Assembly (NCBI GenBank): GCA_949825025.1
Contig: OX463781.1
Coordinates: 43,021,469-43,085,468 of the forward strand
Source: Siphlonurus alternatus
Lineage: Eukaryota > Arthropoda > Insecta > Ephemeroptera > Siphlonuridae
DNA length: 64,000 nucleotides
Direction of reading: 5' to 3'
Of the stretch, positions 1-13,765 are shown in pieces (positions within the stretch are counted from its first letter, which is position 1; the number at the start of each line of letters is the position of its first letter). A program made the position numbers and the translations under genes. The notes beneath the pieces were generated by a model. The model did no database searches. It saw only the letters and a list, made by a program, of their open reading frames with translations, and was not told the DNA's origin.

Positions 1-60
1 GAATGAAAAATATTTCTAACATTTTATACTCAATTAGAGAAAAAAAATTTTAATGTCATC

Positions 61-163
61 TTTCCCCCTGTTTTTTTCCTCTAAAGTGGTGCAAAATAGG
101 AAGAAATTAGACGAGGAAAGAAAGGGAATAAAAGTTGAAATTTATTTTAACTCTGGAAAGTGA
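61..163 (+). repeat. Dispersed repeat Q, copy 1
   Basis: tttttttcctctaaagtggt, then gcaaaataggaagaaattag, then acgaggaaagaaagggaata, and finally gttgaaatttattttaactc. It is collinear with 35647-35740, in the same orientation. Confidence 0.65.
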
Positions 164-223
164 AATGTAGAAATTATAAAAATATTTGAAAATAATGAAA
201 AATAACAGAACAGACATACGAAG

Positions 224-351
<128 letters not shown>

Positions 352-700
352 CTGTGACAGACACTTAGAGATAAGCCATCATCAGATTCGTTGTCTGCTA
401 TACCAGCTCGGTAGTAAGAAGAAAGAGACAAGGCTGTAGTGTATAATACACAGGAGAGGAGAATATTCTGGATGACAAAATTAAATTATAACTCTAACAA
501 CACACAGATGAGAAGCAGAAAATTTAAGAGGATATAATTTAAAACTTCTATTTACCACATGACAATAGTATTATATAATATATATTTATATATGCGTGTT
601 TTATTATAAAATTAAATTAAAATATATATAATGTTATAAAGTTAATTGCAAATTTTGTTTTCATTTATATTTAAATTTTCATGTTTGTTTACCAAAAAAT

Positions 701-702
<2 letters not shown>

Positions 703-752
<50 letters not shown>
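703..752. repeat. (TA)n microsatellite
   Basis: About 50 bp of TA within AT-rich sequence. Confidence 0.95.
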
Positions 753-753
<1 letters not shown>

Positions 754-1068
754 GGTTTTAGTGAATTTGGTTTATATAAATTTACTTTTAAACAATATAA
801 TATGAATTTATTTTACTAAAACTAACAGGATTCCTAGAAATAAAATAAACATTGCTAATCTTAATTTGCATTTCAAATTAAGTATTTTTATTTTAGCAGA
901 TTATTAACATGTAAATATATTAAGTCTATAAAAGAATTTTGTTTGCCATTAAATCAACGCAAAACCTTTTAGTTTAATTAATTAAAATAATTTTTTATAA
1001 AGCAATATTAATATAAATTTGTATTCTTTTATGCACGAAAACTTTTTTAAATTATAAAATTATATTAC

Positions 1069-1091
1069 ATCTCTCTCTCTCTCTCTCTCTC
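1069..1091. repeat. Short (CT)n microsatellite
   Basis: About eleven CT units. Confidence 0.9.
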
Positions 1092-3564
1092 AGAATTTTA
1101 AAAGAGAAATAAAAATCTAGTCTGTCAATAAAAATATATATACGAATACTGACCCGCTAGGCCATCAGAGATATAAATTTTGCTGCAAGCTTGCATAAAT
1201 AACATTGAAGTTTTGAGGCCAGTGAGAAAAAGAGAAATAGCCATTCTAAGTAGGCGATAACATAGCAAGCAGCCAGCTGCCAAGCATTTTATATATTTGT
1301 ATATATAACAAGTATGCCTCTGGGGGTGCAGGTTGCACAAAATGTTCTTTATTTGGAGCACCAATAACATTTGGCAGCTGCAACTATACAGAGATATAGA
1401 TTATAACATGAATCATTCAGTTGGATGCAGTTTTATATCGTTCAAGTAACCTTAATAACGACCCATGTTAAATTATTAATGTTCACATTACTTTTTCAAC
1501 TGGATCACGTGATAGGAAAAACTCTAGACAGAAGGAATGTTACCAAGTTGTCTCATTTACTGGGACTTTCATAATAAATGGAGTTTTAAATTGTTAAAAT
1601 AAAAAGACTTGTCGTAAAATTGGCTCTCGAAACTAGAGTAATGTCTGAGGTGTACCGACTTCAAATTTGTGGTTTGATAATGTAGCTCTTGGTTAGAATT
1701 ATTTTTTGCTAGTAGTTGGAAAATAATATATTTTTAAAAGTCTACTTAAAATTTAAAACATGTAACTCTTTTTTAGTGTTTTTCATCCAAGCATTGTTCA
1801 AAGATTTTGCTTTTTATTACAAAAATATTTGAACATTTAAAATTATAACTTTGTAATTATCAAAGAATGTATTTGATTATACTGATAAATTAACAATATT
1901 TATAATTAAATAAAGTGAAACTTTGATTTTAGTATATTTACTTAAACAGTTTACTTTTCTTTATCCAAAATCTCCAAATAAAAATTATTTTTGTTCCATT
2001 TTAAATATGTACTAAAGTAAAAACATTTCACCTATCTACGATATTATATTTTATATTCCAACAAAATACCATACAAAAATATGTAGATAACAAATTCCTC
2101 TCTCCGATATTAAATGTTTTACAAGATACTTTCTTTTTTTATATATATTTTAATTTTAAAAAGCTTGCGAGATATTTTTTATTTCACTCTAGTTTTTTGT
2201 TGGCTTGGTACGCGCCAGTTGTTGCGAAATGCGACACCATGGTAGGTTCAGTGTGCATGGAGGGCTGGCTACAGAAACAGTTCGCACCATCAGCCACGCA
2301 AAACCTCAAACTTGGGGATGGGCGATATTGTCCAACTGATTTATCGATATTATTTCCAGCTTTGTCACATTACGTTATCTTATAATTTCAACTACCTACG
2401 ATTTTTTCTTTTAAATTTGAGATAGATTTTAAATTTTATAAAGGATTTTCATTTAAGGTGCCTACGTAATTAACATTTAATAATATTTTTGACGAGAAAA
2501 AAAAAAAATGAAGCAAATTATTTTTATAATGTAACAGATAAGTTGAGAGGATTATGTAATATTATATAGTAATACTTTATGTAAAATTTTTGTTTAAATT
2601 TACACAATCATGATACTATAATCATAATTTTTCTTCGTAAATGTAGTAATAAGAGAAACATTTAGTTCAGTAGTTAATTACCTTCAATATAAAAAATATG
2701 TAATTATAAATTATTACATAAAATAACTTATTTTTTTAAAACATTATTAGTTTCTACTTTTGCCATATATTTATAAAGAGTAATTTTCTCTTTTTACATG
2801 AATTAAATGAAGTGCATCATGCTAAATGCAATCGATTTTATTCATTATATATATATATATATATATACTTTTACATATTTCATATACATGTATAAGAGAG
2901 AATACTAAGAGTGGGGGGTAATTTTTATTCGTCCAATCCCATGGAACAAGTACAAAAAGAAGCATGGGGGGCAAGACGTGTTAAAACTATAGCCAAGAAA
3001 ACATTTTTTACTAAATTTTACTTTAACGAAATAACAATAATTTATGAAAGGTTCCTTAATAACATATGTCACTGATACTTCTGATATTTGACAAAGTCTA
3101 TAAGATTTGTAAACTACTAAATTGGGACCAAACTTCACTACTGATATCTTCGGAGGACTACCAAAAAAATTGTGCTCGGTGTCAGAGTGTTATAATATTA
3201 TATTATAATATTTTCGTTTGTGATTTTTTAATTGTTTGTATTTTGCACTTTGCAAATTTTATATTTAAACTGTACTTTTCTCTTGCTAATTTTTTCTTTT
3301 ATTCTGCTAAGCTCATCTAAAATGTAAGATGATTGTAAAACAGCACCTACCTATCAGGCTTGTGGCCTTGGTAGGACTGTATATATTGTTGTTTTTATCA
3401 TTATTTTCATTATTTTGCTAATAAGGATATTTCTACATCATAATTTTTTATTAACACCATACAGCTGAGATGTCTTCATTGATTTTTGAATATGTAGAGT
3501 GAATTTTACATTCAATTGAAGTCACATCTCTCAACAACTCAATGGCTTCATATAATTAAGCGTA

Positions 3565-3625
3565 ACCACAATTGAATTGAATTTGATTCCAATTAAAATC
3601 AATCCAATTGTGGTTTGGGCTTCAT
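3565..3625. repeat. Short hairpin
   Basis: aaccacaattgaattgaatt pairs with aaaatcaatccaattgtggtt around gattccaatt. It is not seen elsewhere in the window. It is a small palindrome, possibly a MITE remnant. Confidence 0.5.
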
Positions 3626-3819
3626 TCTCTTCGTCAGCACTTTAAGCAATGCTATTTCCTTATAACAGGTAACGCAACCACCTTGATAAGTGTGAAAGAA
3701 AAAATATTAAACTAGATAAATGACAATGACAAAAAAAAAATTGAAAACCTGGGAAGTATATGGTAATCAACGTAGTACAAGAAACGGTTCAAGATTTGAT
3801 ATAAAGATTTCTCACTATA

Positions 3820-3925
3820 TAACCATGGTTAACGACAGCCCAATTCAATGACATTAACCAGGATTGGATATTAATCACGGTTTGTGAGAGGACTGATTAT
3901 ATTTCTGGATAACACCTTCGTACTC
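3820..3925. mobile_element. Partial MITE family B2-like sequence
   Basis: Contains accatggttaacgacag, tcaatgacattaaccaggat and taatcacggtttgtgagagg, followed by tctggataacaccttcgta. Order and wording match the B2 copies at 39339 and 62812, but both termini are worn. It abuts the family T repeat that starts at about 3968. Confidence 0.5.
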
Positions 3926-3967
3926 ACGTATGTATATTATGTATGAGAAGATTATGAATGATAGGTG

Positions 3968-4282
3968 AGTACAGTATACGGGAGTTTCATGTTTAAGTTT
4001 TGGGTAGCACAGAGATGCCCAAAGCCATCTGAAGATCTTCGGGATGTAGGCAGAAAACCTTAAAAATCCTATGTTGTGCGGGTTAACGTAACTCAAATAT
4101 CTTTTTTAATAATAGTTTTGGTCGCCAATTATTTTTCTTCCTATTCGGTTTAGATGCGAATAGCCAGGAGAAATTAACTTCGAGACCAACTTTAGCACGA
4201 ATCTGCTATGCCAATGACAATGTTTTGCCTACAAAATCGTGACGTCATATTATTTTATAACTTATGATGAAAGACCCGTATA
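3968..4282 (+). repeat. Dispersed repeat T, copy 1
   Basis: Contains acgggagtttcatgtttaag, gaagatcttcgggatgtagg, taatagttttggtcgcc, tagccaggagaaattaactt, ctatgccaatgacaatgttt and gaaagacccgtat. The same words occur in reverse order and on the opposite strand at 19966-20309. A TGACGTCA lies at 4240. Confidence 0.85.
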
Positions 4283-5689
4283 GCGTATACAAAACTTTAT
4301 ATGAATGTGACAAAGCCTTATATACTAGTTTATCATCCCGTTGGGCACGATACTCGGTATAATATCGCCCATCCCTGACACTGCGGTGAAAGGAAATTCA
4401 CTCAGTCTCACGCACCCGCCGGTTCACTTGGAAATGCCTGCAAGGTGGCAATGCAGAACAAAGACATCACAATCGATATTTAGAGACTAGAATTGCTTGC
4501 CTGCTGTCGTCTTTACCAAGGGGAAACATTCTACAGGGAACAATAAAATATGCTTTAATAAAATACATCAAATATATGTGAAGATATACCTTTTTGTCAA
4601 TAATAAACAAAAAAAGAAATGTGTAAGAAAATATTTAAGAGAAAATATTTCATATAAACCTTATTTTGTATGATATTTATTAAATTTCTGCAGTGATATT
4701 TTTATATTCTAATTTATTTTTGTGCTCTTATTTTAACTACTTTTACTTTTCTTTTTGCGTGATTATGTGCCTATTGCCAATTTTAAAACAGTTTATCTTA
4801 CAAATTTTATGCACTCAAAAATAAAAATGCTATTTAAGTAATTCAATGTAAACAAATTTTTAAAAGTTATTATAAGGTAGAATAGCATTGATTTAGTCTA
4901 TCTCTGGATGGATTAAAAGTTTTATAATAACTTGAATTGATGTCTGTTTCAATTTAATTTATTTTACATCAATGAACGTAGAATGATAAAAGTTTCTCCT
5001 TCTCCTTTGAATTTTTATTTTTCAATGAAACGAAAAAACATCAGATTATGATTTAACATAAATTATTTTAAAGGCTTTAAATATATTGTGTGCTCCTTTA
5101 TTCCCAATGGTAAACTTCAAGCATTAGGTTACCTAAAAACGGAGGAAAAATGTCTAAAATATATACCTGCTGAACTATAAAAATACACATTACCCTATAT
5201 TTTTATTAAAAAAAAAAGTGTAAAAAGAAGCTGATAAGCCGCCACAGTTCCATATTTTATTTTTCCATGCTTACTATTATATAACTGCTTAATTTTTTTA
5301 TTATTGATAATATCGTGAAAGGAAGTGTTTCTAAAATTATCAGTAATTCACCGTCATCAAGGCTATTTTTAGAACACTGACATTCACTCTTAATTAAAGG
5401 TAGAAATAAATTAAATTGGTACATTTAAACCCCTCCAACAAATATTCCTTGCAATAGAGATATCATCCATAAAATTTAGAAAGAAGGAAATTCTAATATA
5501 AAGTAAGTTATTATAAAACAAAATTAGATATATATTTTTAGATAGGTAGATCTACATGATTTAACATTACGTCTTGGCTGTGTACAACAAGGTTAATTAT
5601 AACATATTTGAACATTAGTATAAGGGGGAGAAATGAATGAGGAGAAGAGCTCTTCAATGAAATGCTCGCAACAGACGTAGTAAGAAGTA
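4283..5689. other. AT-rich noncoding stretch
   Basis: The GC-richer part 4330-4515 (cgcacccgccggttcacttg, ggaaatgcctgcaagg) is unexplained and shares one word with 2315-2335. The rest is AT-rich with no coding frame. Confidence 0.5.
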
Positions 5690-6115
<426 letters not shown>

Positions 6116-6748
6116 AACGTAAACTCAAATTGCCATAAAATTGTTGTTTTTTCCCTTGGAAAAAAAAAGTAGAGAAAAATGATATATTACATTGAAGTTA
6201 TCACTTATCAGTTAAAATTTAATATATAAATTTTTATTGTTTGTGGCTTTTTATCAAGATAAAAACTAACAGAAAAAATAGATTAAAAGTAATTTTTTGG
6301 ACTTGTTTTATAATTGATAGAAGAATGAAATTATATAAACGGTTTGAAAGCTTATAATTACTGGGAGAAATATGCGATGCATAGATTTCATCATAAATTG
6401 TGTAGATATAGAATTATATATAATATAATATTTTATAATTTATACAGTATATATATAATTATGCAAGTATTTAATAGAAATTAGGTATTATATAGTAATT
6501 TTTGAAAGGTACTTTTTATTTTGTACGAACCGTGCTGGTAATTTTGTAACGAATTGAAGTTAATCGATAGAAATTTTCTTCTGCTAACTGTAGACTGTTC
6601 ACCTTGGAATATTTCAATTACCGTTTGAACAACAGCATATACGATGATACTATTGGCAAATTTTAGAGAGGATTTTTTTGGGGGCTACGATTGTATATTT
6701 CAAAAATTGACGTACGATTGTCATTTAATAGAAATAATAAAAATTAAT

Positions 6749-6892
6749 AAGGGGCATTCACAAAGCCTTAAGGCCACATTTAGTGCTCGATAATTTAAGA
6801 CCAGAAATTTTGGGTCTAAAAAGCATGCCTAAAATCAGTCTTTAAATTATCGAGCCCTTAAATGTGGCCTTAGGGCTTTGTGAATGCCCCTT
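6749..6892. mobile_element. MITE family C, copy 1
   Basis: Left end ggggcattcacaaagcctta and right end taagggctttgtgaatgccc (reading 6867-6889 approximately). The inner arms are ctcgataatttaagaccaga and its complement, with a small centre around gggtctaaaaagcatgcc. The right side is followed by TTAA. Confidence 0.9.
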
Positions 6893-7362
6893 AATGTGTC
6901 TAATCTAATTAATACTTATTTTTGTAAATTAAATTATATAAAACAGAATTTTCTATGAATTTAACTGTGTAATATAACACCAATAATAATAATAATTTAA
7001 AAGTATGAAACAAATTTTAAAGCAAAAAATAAATAGTTGTAGAAATAAAATAATTTTATTGACACATAAAATTATTTTTTATATAGTTTTGTAATATTAA
7101 TGTTGCTTTTAGTTTATAGTAACATGTATTATATATATATATCATAAAAATAAAAGTACTATTGAGTTTGTAGCAATTAACGTTTAGTTGAACATTGTAG
7201 TACGGTATATACATAAACGAGTGGACGCTATTATGGTAAAGCTCTCTCTGAGTAGTAGTACCAACAAGGTAGGTAGGTTGCCATGCTGACAGGTAAATAA
7301 TATAGAGACTTACAGTTTATAGTTGCTCTGATGTCCGGAGAACCAATCTCTGGAATGCTCAC

Positions 7363-7393
<31 letters not shown>

Positions 7394-7915
7394 GTAACAA
7401 ACATGGCTGAGAGAATCCAATTTGTTCTATTTTATATCCATCTTGAGAAAACCCCAAGAATATATAATAATAAAAAGAGAAAATTGAGGAGTTAGTAAGC
7501 TTCAAATTTAATGGATTCAGGATATAAACTAGAAAAAATACATATTGAAAAATTGAATTCTTTATAACAACGCTTTGATATTTTATTTTTATAAGTATTA
7601 AAAAAAAAAAAAGAAAAATAAATTGTGAAATTGAATTTATTCTTTCTATTCATTTCAAATTGATATGTTTTATAACTTAATTATACAAAGAAATGAGATT
7701 ATGGAACATTTTTTTTTATTAAATTGCTCAAGATTTATTTTTAATTCAATTTTTAGTATTTTTGCCATATAATAATTATCTTTATTTTATATAAAAAATG
7801 CTAATTATGTTTTAAATTGAAAAATGGTTAGCCACTATATTTGAAATGTGTCATTTCAGTGCTTTGTTATAGCCAGTGAAATAAATAAGTTCATAAGTAC
7901 GTAAAATATTATATG

Positions 7916-8051
7916 AAGCCGGTATTACACGATACAATTTTGCATACAATTTTTCCATACAAGAAAACTTGAACGCCATTTCTTTGAATGGAGATGAAAC
8001 TTTCTTGCAAGGAAAAATTGTATGCAAAATTGAATTGTGTAATACCGGCTT
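7916..8051. mobile_element. MITE family E, copy 1
   Basis: Left arm agccggtattacacgataca and right arm attgtgtaataccggct. The second layer is ttttgcatacaatttttcc and ggaaaaattgtatgcaaaat. The centre is aacgccatttctttgaatgg. It is about 136 bp. Confidence 0.9.
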
Positions 8052-9928
8052 AATTTTCTGACACTAACTAATTTTTTTTAATAGTGTAGAGAATAGTTTT
8101 ACTGTACTAATATAACTAATTTGTTTTTTTTTGTGTTATTTTTAATTGCATGTAAAAAAAAAACACACACAATAGGACAATGAACAACCTCATGATGAAA
8201 ATTTTCAAATGCATATTTTCAGTAGCGAACCTTGAGTTATATAAATTTGATTTGATTTTTTTTATCAGTTTTCTTTAAACCCATTAAAATAAAGCTGCAA
8301 AATACTGAAAAAATAATATATTTGCTTTGCTTACCTGTTAAATATTTACATGATTTTGACTTGACATCATTGTGCAGTATCATGTTATTATGTTAGAGGG
8401 TTCAAGAAATATATATAAAAACACACACAATAGAAAATTTGAGTTACTCTATTCAAATGTGCAATAAAAATTTTCATGCAGGTATATATTAAAGTAAATT
8501 TAAACAACTAGCTCTTTGTAAATCAAACTAAATTCACTTAATCCTTAATCGGGAGAACCTTCATCAATATAATTCTTTAACAATTAAATTACTTCAAAGA
8601 CTTGAAAATATTTACACAGCAAATTATTTTTCAATCTTGAAACATTAATAATGAATACTCTCAATTAAAATTCAACTCAAAATATTGAATCACTACTACA
8701 AGAGTATATTAAAATACAGAAATAAACACCAATGAACGTCACTCAAATCAGAACTAATATTACTAAGCCTTCACAAACTGTCAGTCAAAAATCTTATTTT
8801 GGTTTATAACCAAAAATGAAATCGATTTCGATCCATCATAAAAATTGTTGTGATGAAAGTATGACAAAATTTGAAAAGTTTTCTGTGACAGTATGATTCT
8901 GTTCAAATTTGCTATAGGATTAAAATATTTAAAAAAAAAATCGTCAATAAGATATCATTTTTATACATATTTTCATTTTCATTTTTTTTTTTTTAATAAA
9001 TCAAATATCGTTGTTAAAATATATTAAATTCATGCTCTAGGGTAAATCTGTATATCCATTTTTCAATATAATATATATCCTCTTCTAGAAAGAAATCATG
9101 CAAAATATAGCAAGAAAAAATTTGTAAGAGATCTGTCAGATGAAAATAGTCAAAATATCGTAACATGCAAGATAAGGGTGGAAAGAACTTGATATGGAGA
9201 GGAGAAGAATTTGAATTTTATTCAAGTATACGAGAGTTTGAGAATCATTAGAAGTTTCGACAACGTCAAGATTATTTGAGTCCTTATATTTAGAATGGGA
9301 AATGTATCACGTGTAGAAAGACTGGTGATCATATTGATTATTCATCCTTAGTAATTGCTAAAAATGTTTTAAATGTACACAGGCCTACAACTGCTATTTG
9401 CCTTAAGGAATTTTCACAGATTTGCGGGAGCTATTTTCACATGTAAACAAACGTCGGCCATTTTATTTGTCGATTTGCCATGTTGTGTGTATAATATAAG
9501 ATTTTATGTTTTGTATGTTTATGTAATATGTAATATGTACACTGTAAGAGTGTTCAATAAAAACATTAATAAAATGTATCACGTGTGGTGTCTGTTGTTT
9601 GTGACGTTGTAATACGTGAATTTTAAGTGGGAAAATAACAAAGGTGATGTAGAATGGTAAGCTGGGACCTTGACGTCAACAACCTTTGTCTTATCATTTA
9701 CTACCACAAAAAGATTGGGCGCACGTAAGATCATATCAGGAGCAATTTTTCGATCGCGAATTTTTAACTCCTAAATGAAGTCCGTATTTAAGTTTAAAAT
9801 GACATATTTTTTTTGGCACTAACTTTTTTATGTTTGCTGGGATAAAAAAAAAAATTATATAATATAGAAGCCTAATTTCAGTTTATTAGATGAGTGTCTA
9901 AAATATTTCGCGGTAGTTGTGTTTTAAC

Positions 9929-9974
9929 TTCAGAGCAGAGCGTACTTGATTAGGAAGTACGCTCTGTTCAGAGC
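9929..9974. mobile_element. 30-31-bp hAT-like micro-element with 8-bp target duplication
   Basis: Core cagagcgtactt, then gattagg, then aagtacgctctg (9936-9966). The 8-bp direct repeat ttcagagc occurs at 9929-9936 and 9967-9974, overlapping the left terminus by one base. The ends CAGAG...CTCTG match those of the 48487 element. A chance hairpin is possible at this size, but the exact flanking repeat argues against it. Confidence 0.6.
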
Positions 9975-10508
9975 GAGAAAACGTGCGCAGATACATAGCG
10001 CAGTCGTTGTAATGTAAGTAAAATCAACTTTTCTTCAGCAAAGGAATATCCTTAACTTAGAACATGGCAACCAAATTTGCTGGTAACAGCTTACCTTTAG
10101 AAAATTTACTTGCTGATATTAGATGTAGGCTCATTGACTATTAAGTGAGACTTTATCATCATTCAACAGCAATATGAAGATAAATTTTTACATTATTATT
10201 TGTCAGTAATTATAATTTTTATTTCAAAGGTATACAACATTTTTTTATTTAATTCCTTCTAGTAAAAAAATTGATAAAAATAAAATTTTAATATCGATTC
10301 GATAATTTGATGTTTTAATTTTTATTAATATTTCAACATTGACATTAAAAAAATATATATTTTATCATTTTATTTTGTTATATTTCCCTCATGAATACAT
10401 AAATTTAACAATTCAGAGGTAGGAGATTAACAAACAGTCCAATAAAAACATTTCACTTCCCGAAGGTTGTTTATGTCTCTGCGTACAATAAAGGGCTGTG
10501 TCACACAG

Positions 10509-11003
10509 AATGGGGTACTGACCGGTATTTGAGTTAGCAATACTAGTAAAAAGTACTGTGCTAGGAATTCGATGAAGAACGAGCCCTATTAGAGCATTCT
10601 ACGACAATTTGCTGATTTTATATGAATTTTTAAAACTTTTTTGATGACGTCACAACAGTGATTCTTAATTGGGAAAATGCATCGGTTAACATTGCTCAAA
10701 TGAAAAGTTATTGAGGTAGGAATTTAAAACATTCATTATCGTGATTCTAGCACCTAAAAACCTTGCAAATGAAGTTTTGGTTACATTTCAATATTAAGTG
10801 CGGGATTTGGCAATGTTAACTGAACTATTTTCCTATTTTAAGATTCAATATTGTGACGTCATTTTTGAGAGGTTTTAAAAATTCATATAAAAATCAGGAA
10901 ATTGTCGTAGCATTTTGTAATTGGGTTCATTCTTCATGAAATTCTCCTACCTTTTGAAATGTTGACAAAAACTTTAAACTTTTTTTTTGATCAGTACCCC
11001 ATT
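10509..11003. mobile_element. Palindromic MITE family M (about 495 bp)
   Basis: Left end aatggggtactgaccggta and right end tgatcagtaccccatt. Paired blocks are cgatgaagaacgagcccta, gacaatttgctgattttat, gatgacgtcacaac and tcggttaacattgc, with their complements. One TGACGTCA lies in each arm (10645 and 10854). Confidence 0.85.
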
Positions 11004-11031
11004 GCGTGTTTTGCAGCGTATGATGAACAAA

Positions 11032-11178
11032 AATTAAGAACCAATGCGATCCACAGCTTCGTTTTGTATCGAATCGCATGACATTGCACGTTTCTTATAC
11101 CGGTTTTAAATTTTCATCATATAAAATCATACGATACCATAAGATGCAATGCGAAGGCAGTGTGCAACGCCCCTTATT
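11032..11178. mobile_element. Inverted-repeat element family P, copy 1
   Basis: Contains ttaagaaccaatgcgatcca, cagcttcgttttgtatcgaa, tcatacgataccataagatg and gcgaaggcagtgtgcaacg. In reverse orientation this matches pieces of the 56298 element (cgatacgaagctgtgtgcgc and atcgcataggttctta). It directly follows family M. Confidence 0.6.
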
Positions 11179-11406
11179 GTACAAAAGGCTTCAAATGTTA
11201 TTAAAACACCGGTATTTGTGCACCACATGCAAATATAATTTAGATAACTTAGAACATAGGACAATTTCAATGGTGACGTCATCATCAATGAACCTGATTG
11301 CCAGGTTAAAGTGGCGGGTGTTAAGCAATGAGCACGCGCGAGTGTTCGCTGGCACTTCATCCATCACGTTGGATGCTGCGGTGGCGATTTTCTTCTCTGT
11401 TACTGC

Positions 11407-11454
<48 letters not shown>

Positions 11455-12239
11455 ACTATACTGCAAAGGACGAAGAGAGCAATTAGGACAGCTGTTTCTT
11501 GTTCCCAGCTTGCATTACAGACAACAAAACATTGGCTACAATGGCATAATATATTGTATACACTAGCAGTTTCTAACAATCTGACATAGTGTTGCATCAT
11601 CACTTCTGGCATGTCAAAGTTCTGTATTTATATATTAATTTATGTCGGTGGGGCTACAGAAAATTATTGCTAACTATTTACCACGGTTGATATATTTTTT
11701 TAATCCATCTAAAGACAGTTTAATATAAGTTTTAATTTAAAAAAAATATGAAAAATATTATTGAAAATAATCTACAACCTGTATGAAATTTTTGATTGAA
11801 TTTTTTGTTATTAGAAGATGTTGAGTTTTGAATTGTTAATATATTCAGATGTTTTTATCGCTAACCCTAACAACTCTACTGCAAAACGTTATGACGCTAT
11901 AATTATGTAAATATTAAAGGCAAGCAAATATAAAAAAGACGTAACACGATTATGACGCCACAATGTTTTATTACCGATTATGAGAATATGTGAATTAAAT
12001 CACAATATTTTTGACAAACATTTAATTTTTTAGGTATTTCACTTGCAACTTCTGTTATGTTAAAATTTTATTTATTCAATAAAATATCAATTTATCATAA
12101 AAGTATAAATATAACAATTTTTCATGAAAATATACTTTATATACATGTATATTATAAACAAATTTTAATTAGGATACACGAAACTGTACATTTTACAACT
12201 GGAAAACGTGTAAGATAAAAGAGTTTAAATTCTTCTTGA
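11179..12239. other. Noncoding stretch
   Basis: A frame at 11078-11566 overlaps family P and the CT tract and has no domain. 11265-11400 is GC-richer with TGACGTCA at 11274 and gagcacgcgcgagtgttcgc. AT-rich thereafter. Confidence 0.5.
11408..11451. repeat. (CT)n microsatellite
   Basis: About 44 bp of CT after tactgcgt. Confidence 0.95.
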
Positions 12240-12680
12240 TCAAAAATAACATTGCGGTGAGGCAGCTACTCTAGCTACTCTCTTGGATAATTAATTCACT
12301 GTATTGGTTCATTTGGCTGATCATTCCGCGCAGTTCTCATCACAAACTCTCTCCCTAGCATCTCTTTTATTAGCAGTCGAGATCAGCTGTCTTCTTCTCA
12401 CGCCCCAGGATAAATTACAAGAGACGTGGGGGTGTCTTTTATGAGGGGACAGAATCAGCTGTGCCTCTAGGAATATAGCTGCTGTTTTCTGTTCAGCTCA
12501 AGGGGGGGCGACTTTCTATCTTCCTAATGTTATGGTGCATTGGTCAATTTCAAGAGTTGCATTTCTGTGTGACGACACAGACGCCCTGGCTCTTATAGCC
12601 TCTGATTCGCTCTCTGTGATCACGTGACACAGCTGCTGCTATAGCAGCTGTTCGCTGTACCAACCTACAGGTGTCAAATT
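12240..12680. promoter_or_regulatory. Candidate regulatory block with four CAGCTG E-boxes
   Basis: GC-richer block with CAGCTG at 12384, 12456, 12630 and 12645, plus CACGTG at 12621 and several related cagct/gctg words. CAGCTG is bound by many bHLH factors, including proneural and AP-4 types. No coding potential is seen. It is not a palindrome and no second copy is present in the window, unlike most GC-richer patches here. Confidence 0.4.
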
Positions 12681-12865
12681 CCAATAGAGTTAGGGATATT
12701 TTTTTTATAATTTTTATTCAACTTCATTTTTCATAGAACGTCTACCAAATAAATGTTGCTTACAATTACAATACCCATTAACCTGTTGTTATGCTTATTT
12801 TCCTACTATTCATTGTATTCAGCGCAGTATTGACTGATCAAATATAACATTGTTAGTGCCTATAG

Positions 12866-12960
12866 TGACGTCATAGACGCCCGTTTCAAACGTCAGTTAG
12901 TGGAACCGCGCTCGGCGAGGCTACAGCTCCACCTACCGGATAGCCTCTCTATTTAATATT
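12866..12960. other. GC-richer patch with TGACGTCA, possible MITE arm
   Basis: agtgacgtcatagacgcccg resembles the arm of the 24559 element (acgcctatgacgtcat in reverse). It is followed by ggaaccgcgctcggcgagg. Only one arm is visible. Confidence 0.4.
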
Positions 12961-12983
12961 AACTCTATGGTTCAGCTGACCGA

Positions 12984-13088
<105 letters not shown>

Positions 13089-13631
13089 TTGTTGAAAGTA
13101 CAGCACGTTGCCACAATAAGAAAATTATTCGAATAAATGGAAATATTAATGTATTGTTGTTTTTGAGACGGTGACAAAATATAATATGGGCTGACATTTT
13201 ATAAAATGATGAATTTCAAAGAAGTATTTTTTGTTTCAAATTACACAATGAACACAATTATAAGAATTTCTATATACACCCTGAAAATTTTTATAACATC
13301 AGCTGTTAAAAAAAAAATCATTCGCAACCATGGGGGAGCGTTCAAGGAGTGAACATCGTACAAAATATCGTGTGACTCCGTGTTGAGTGTTTCACCCATC
13401 CTAGTAATTTCCTTTTCCCTTCTTTATTTTAACCTTAATTTTCTATTTTCTACCCTTCCCAGATACTCAATTCCATCATCAGCAGCATCCTCACCATACA
13501 TCCCACATAGTCAAACTTGCCCAATTAACTAGCCCGTGCTCTTGTGTCCTTGGGAACAGACGCTTGAGCCTGTGTCAAAATTCCCTGCATTCCATCACCT
13601 TTCATGTTGGCACCTGCATCAGGTATCCGGA

Positions 13632-13765
13632 AAACTCGTTGCAGGAAAACTCGGTGCAGGAAAACTCGGTGCAATTTCAACAAGCTAGGAAAACTCGGTG
13701 CACGGTAAACTCGGAGCACGGAAAACTGGGAGCACCGCTAGGAAAACTCGGAGCATCGCATACAT
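13632..13765 (+). repeat. Left arm of a large inverted repeat, made of about 15-bp tandem units
   Basis: Repeats of ggaaaactcggtgca with variants (ggtaaactcggagca, ggaaaactgggagca) and an interruption, atttcaacaagcta. The whole order of variants is mirrored almost perfectly at 16033-16172 on the other strand. Together they suggest a foldback transposon or one inverted duplication of a minisatellite. Confidence 0.9.

Larger units (their letters stand above)
371..3540. other. AT-rich noncoding stretch
   Basis: Besides the TA and CT runs listed, nothing supports a gene. Two somewhat GC-richer spots are 1140-1380 and 2195-2350. The latter holds cttggggatgggcgatattg, which recurs inverted near 4350 (aatatcgcccatccctgaca), so a small dispersed repeat is likely. 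Confidence 0.6.
6116..9928. other. AT-rich noncoding stretch
   Basis: Holds MITEs C (6749) and E (7916), a poly-A run at 7363-7390 and little else. 9370-9610 is an open frame with hydrophobic, Tyr-rich composition and no recognisable domain. It is not accepted as a gene. Confidence 0.5.

Noticed and set aside
11078..11566. 162-codon frame, the longest non-repeat-looking frame outside the LINE
   Set aside because: It is composed of the family P element, AT-rich DNA and the CT tract. No domain is seen, and the frame changes character at each join.
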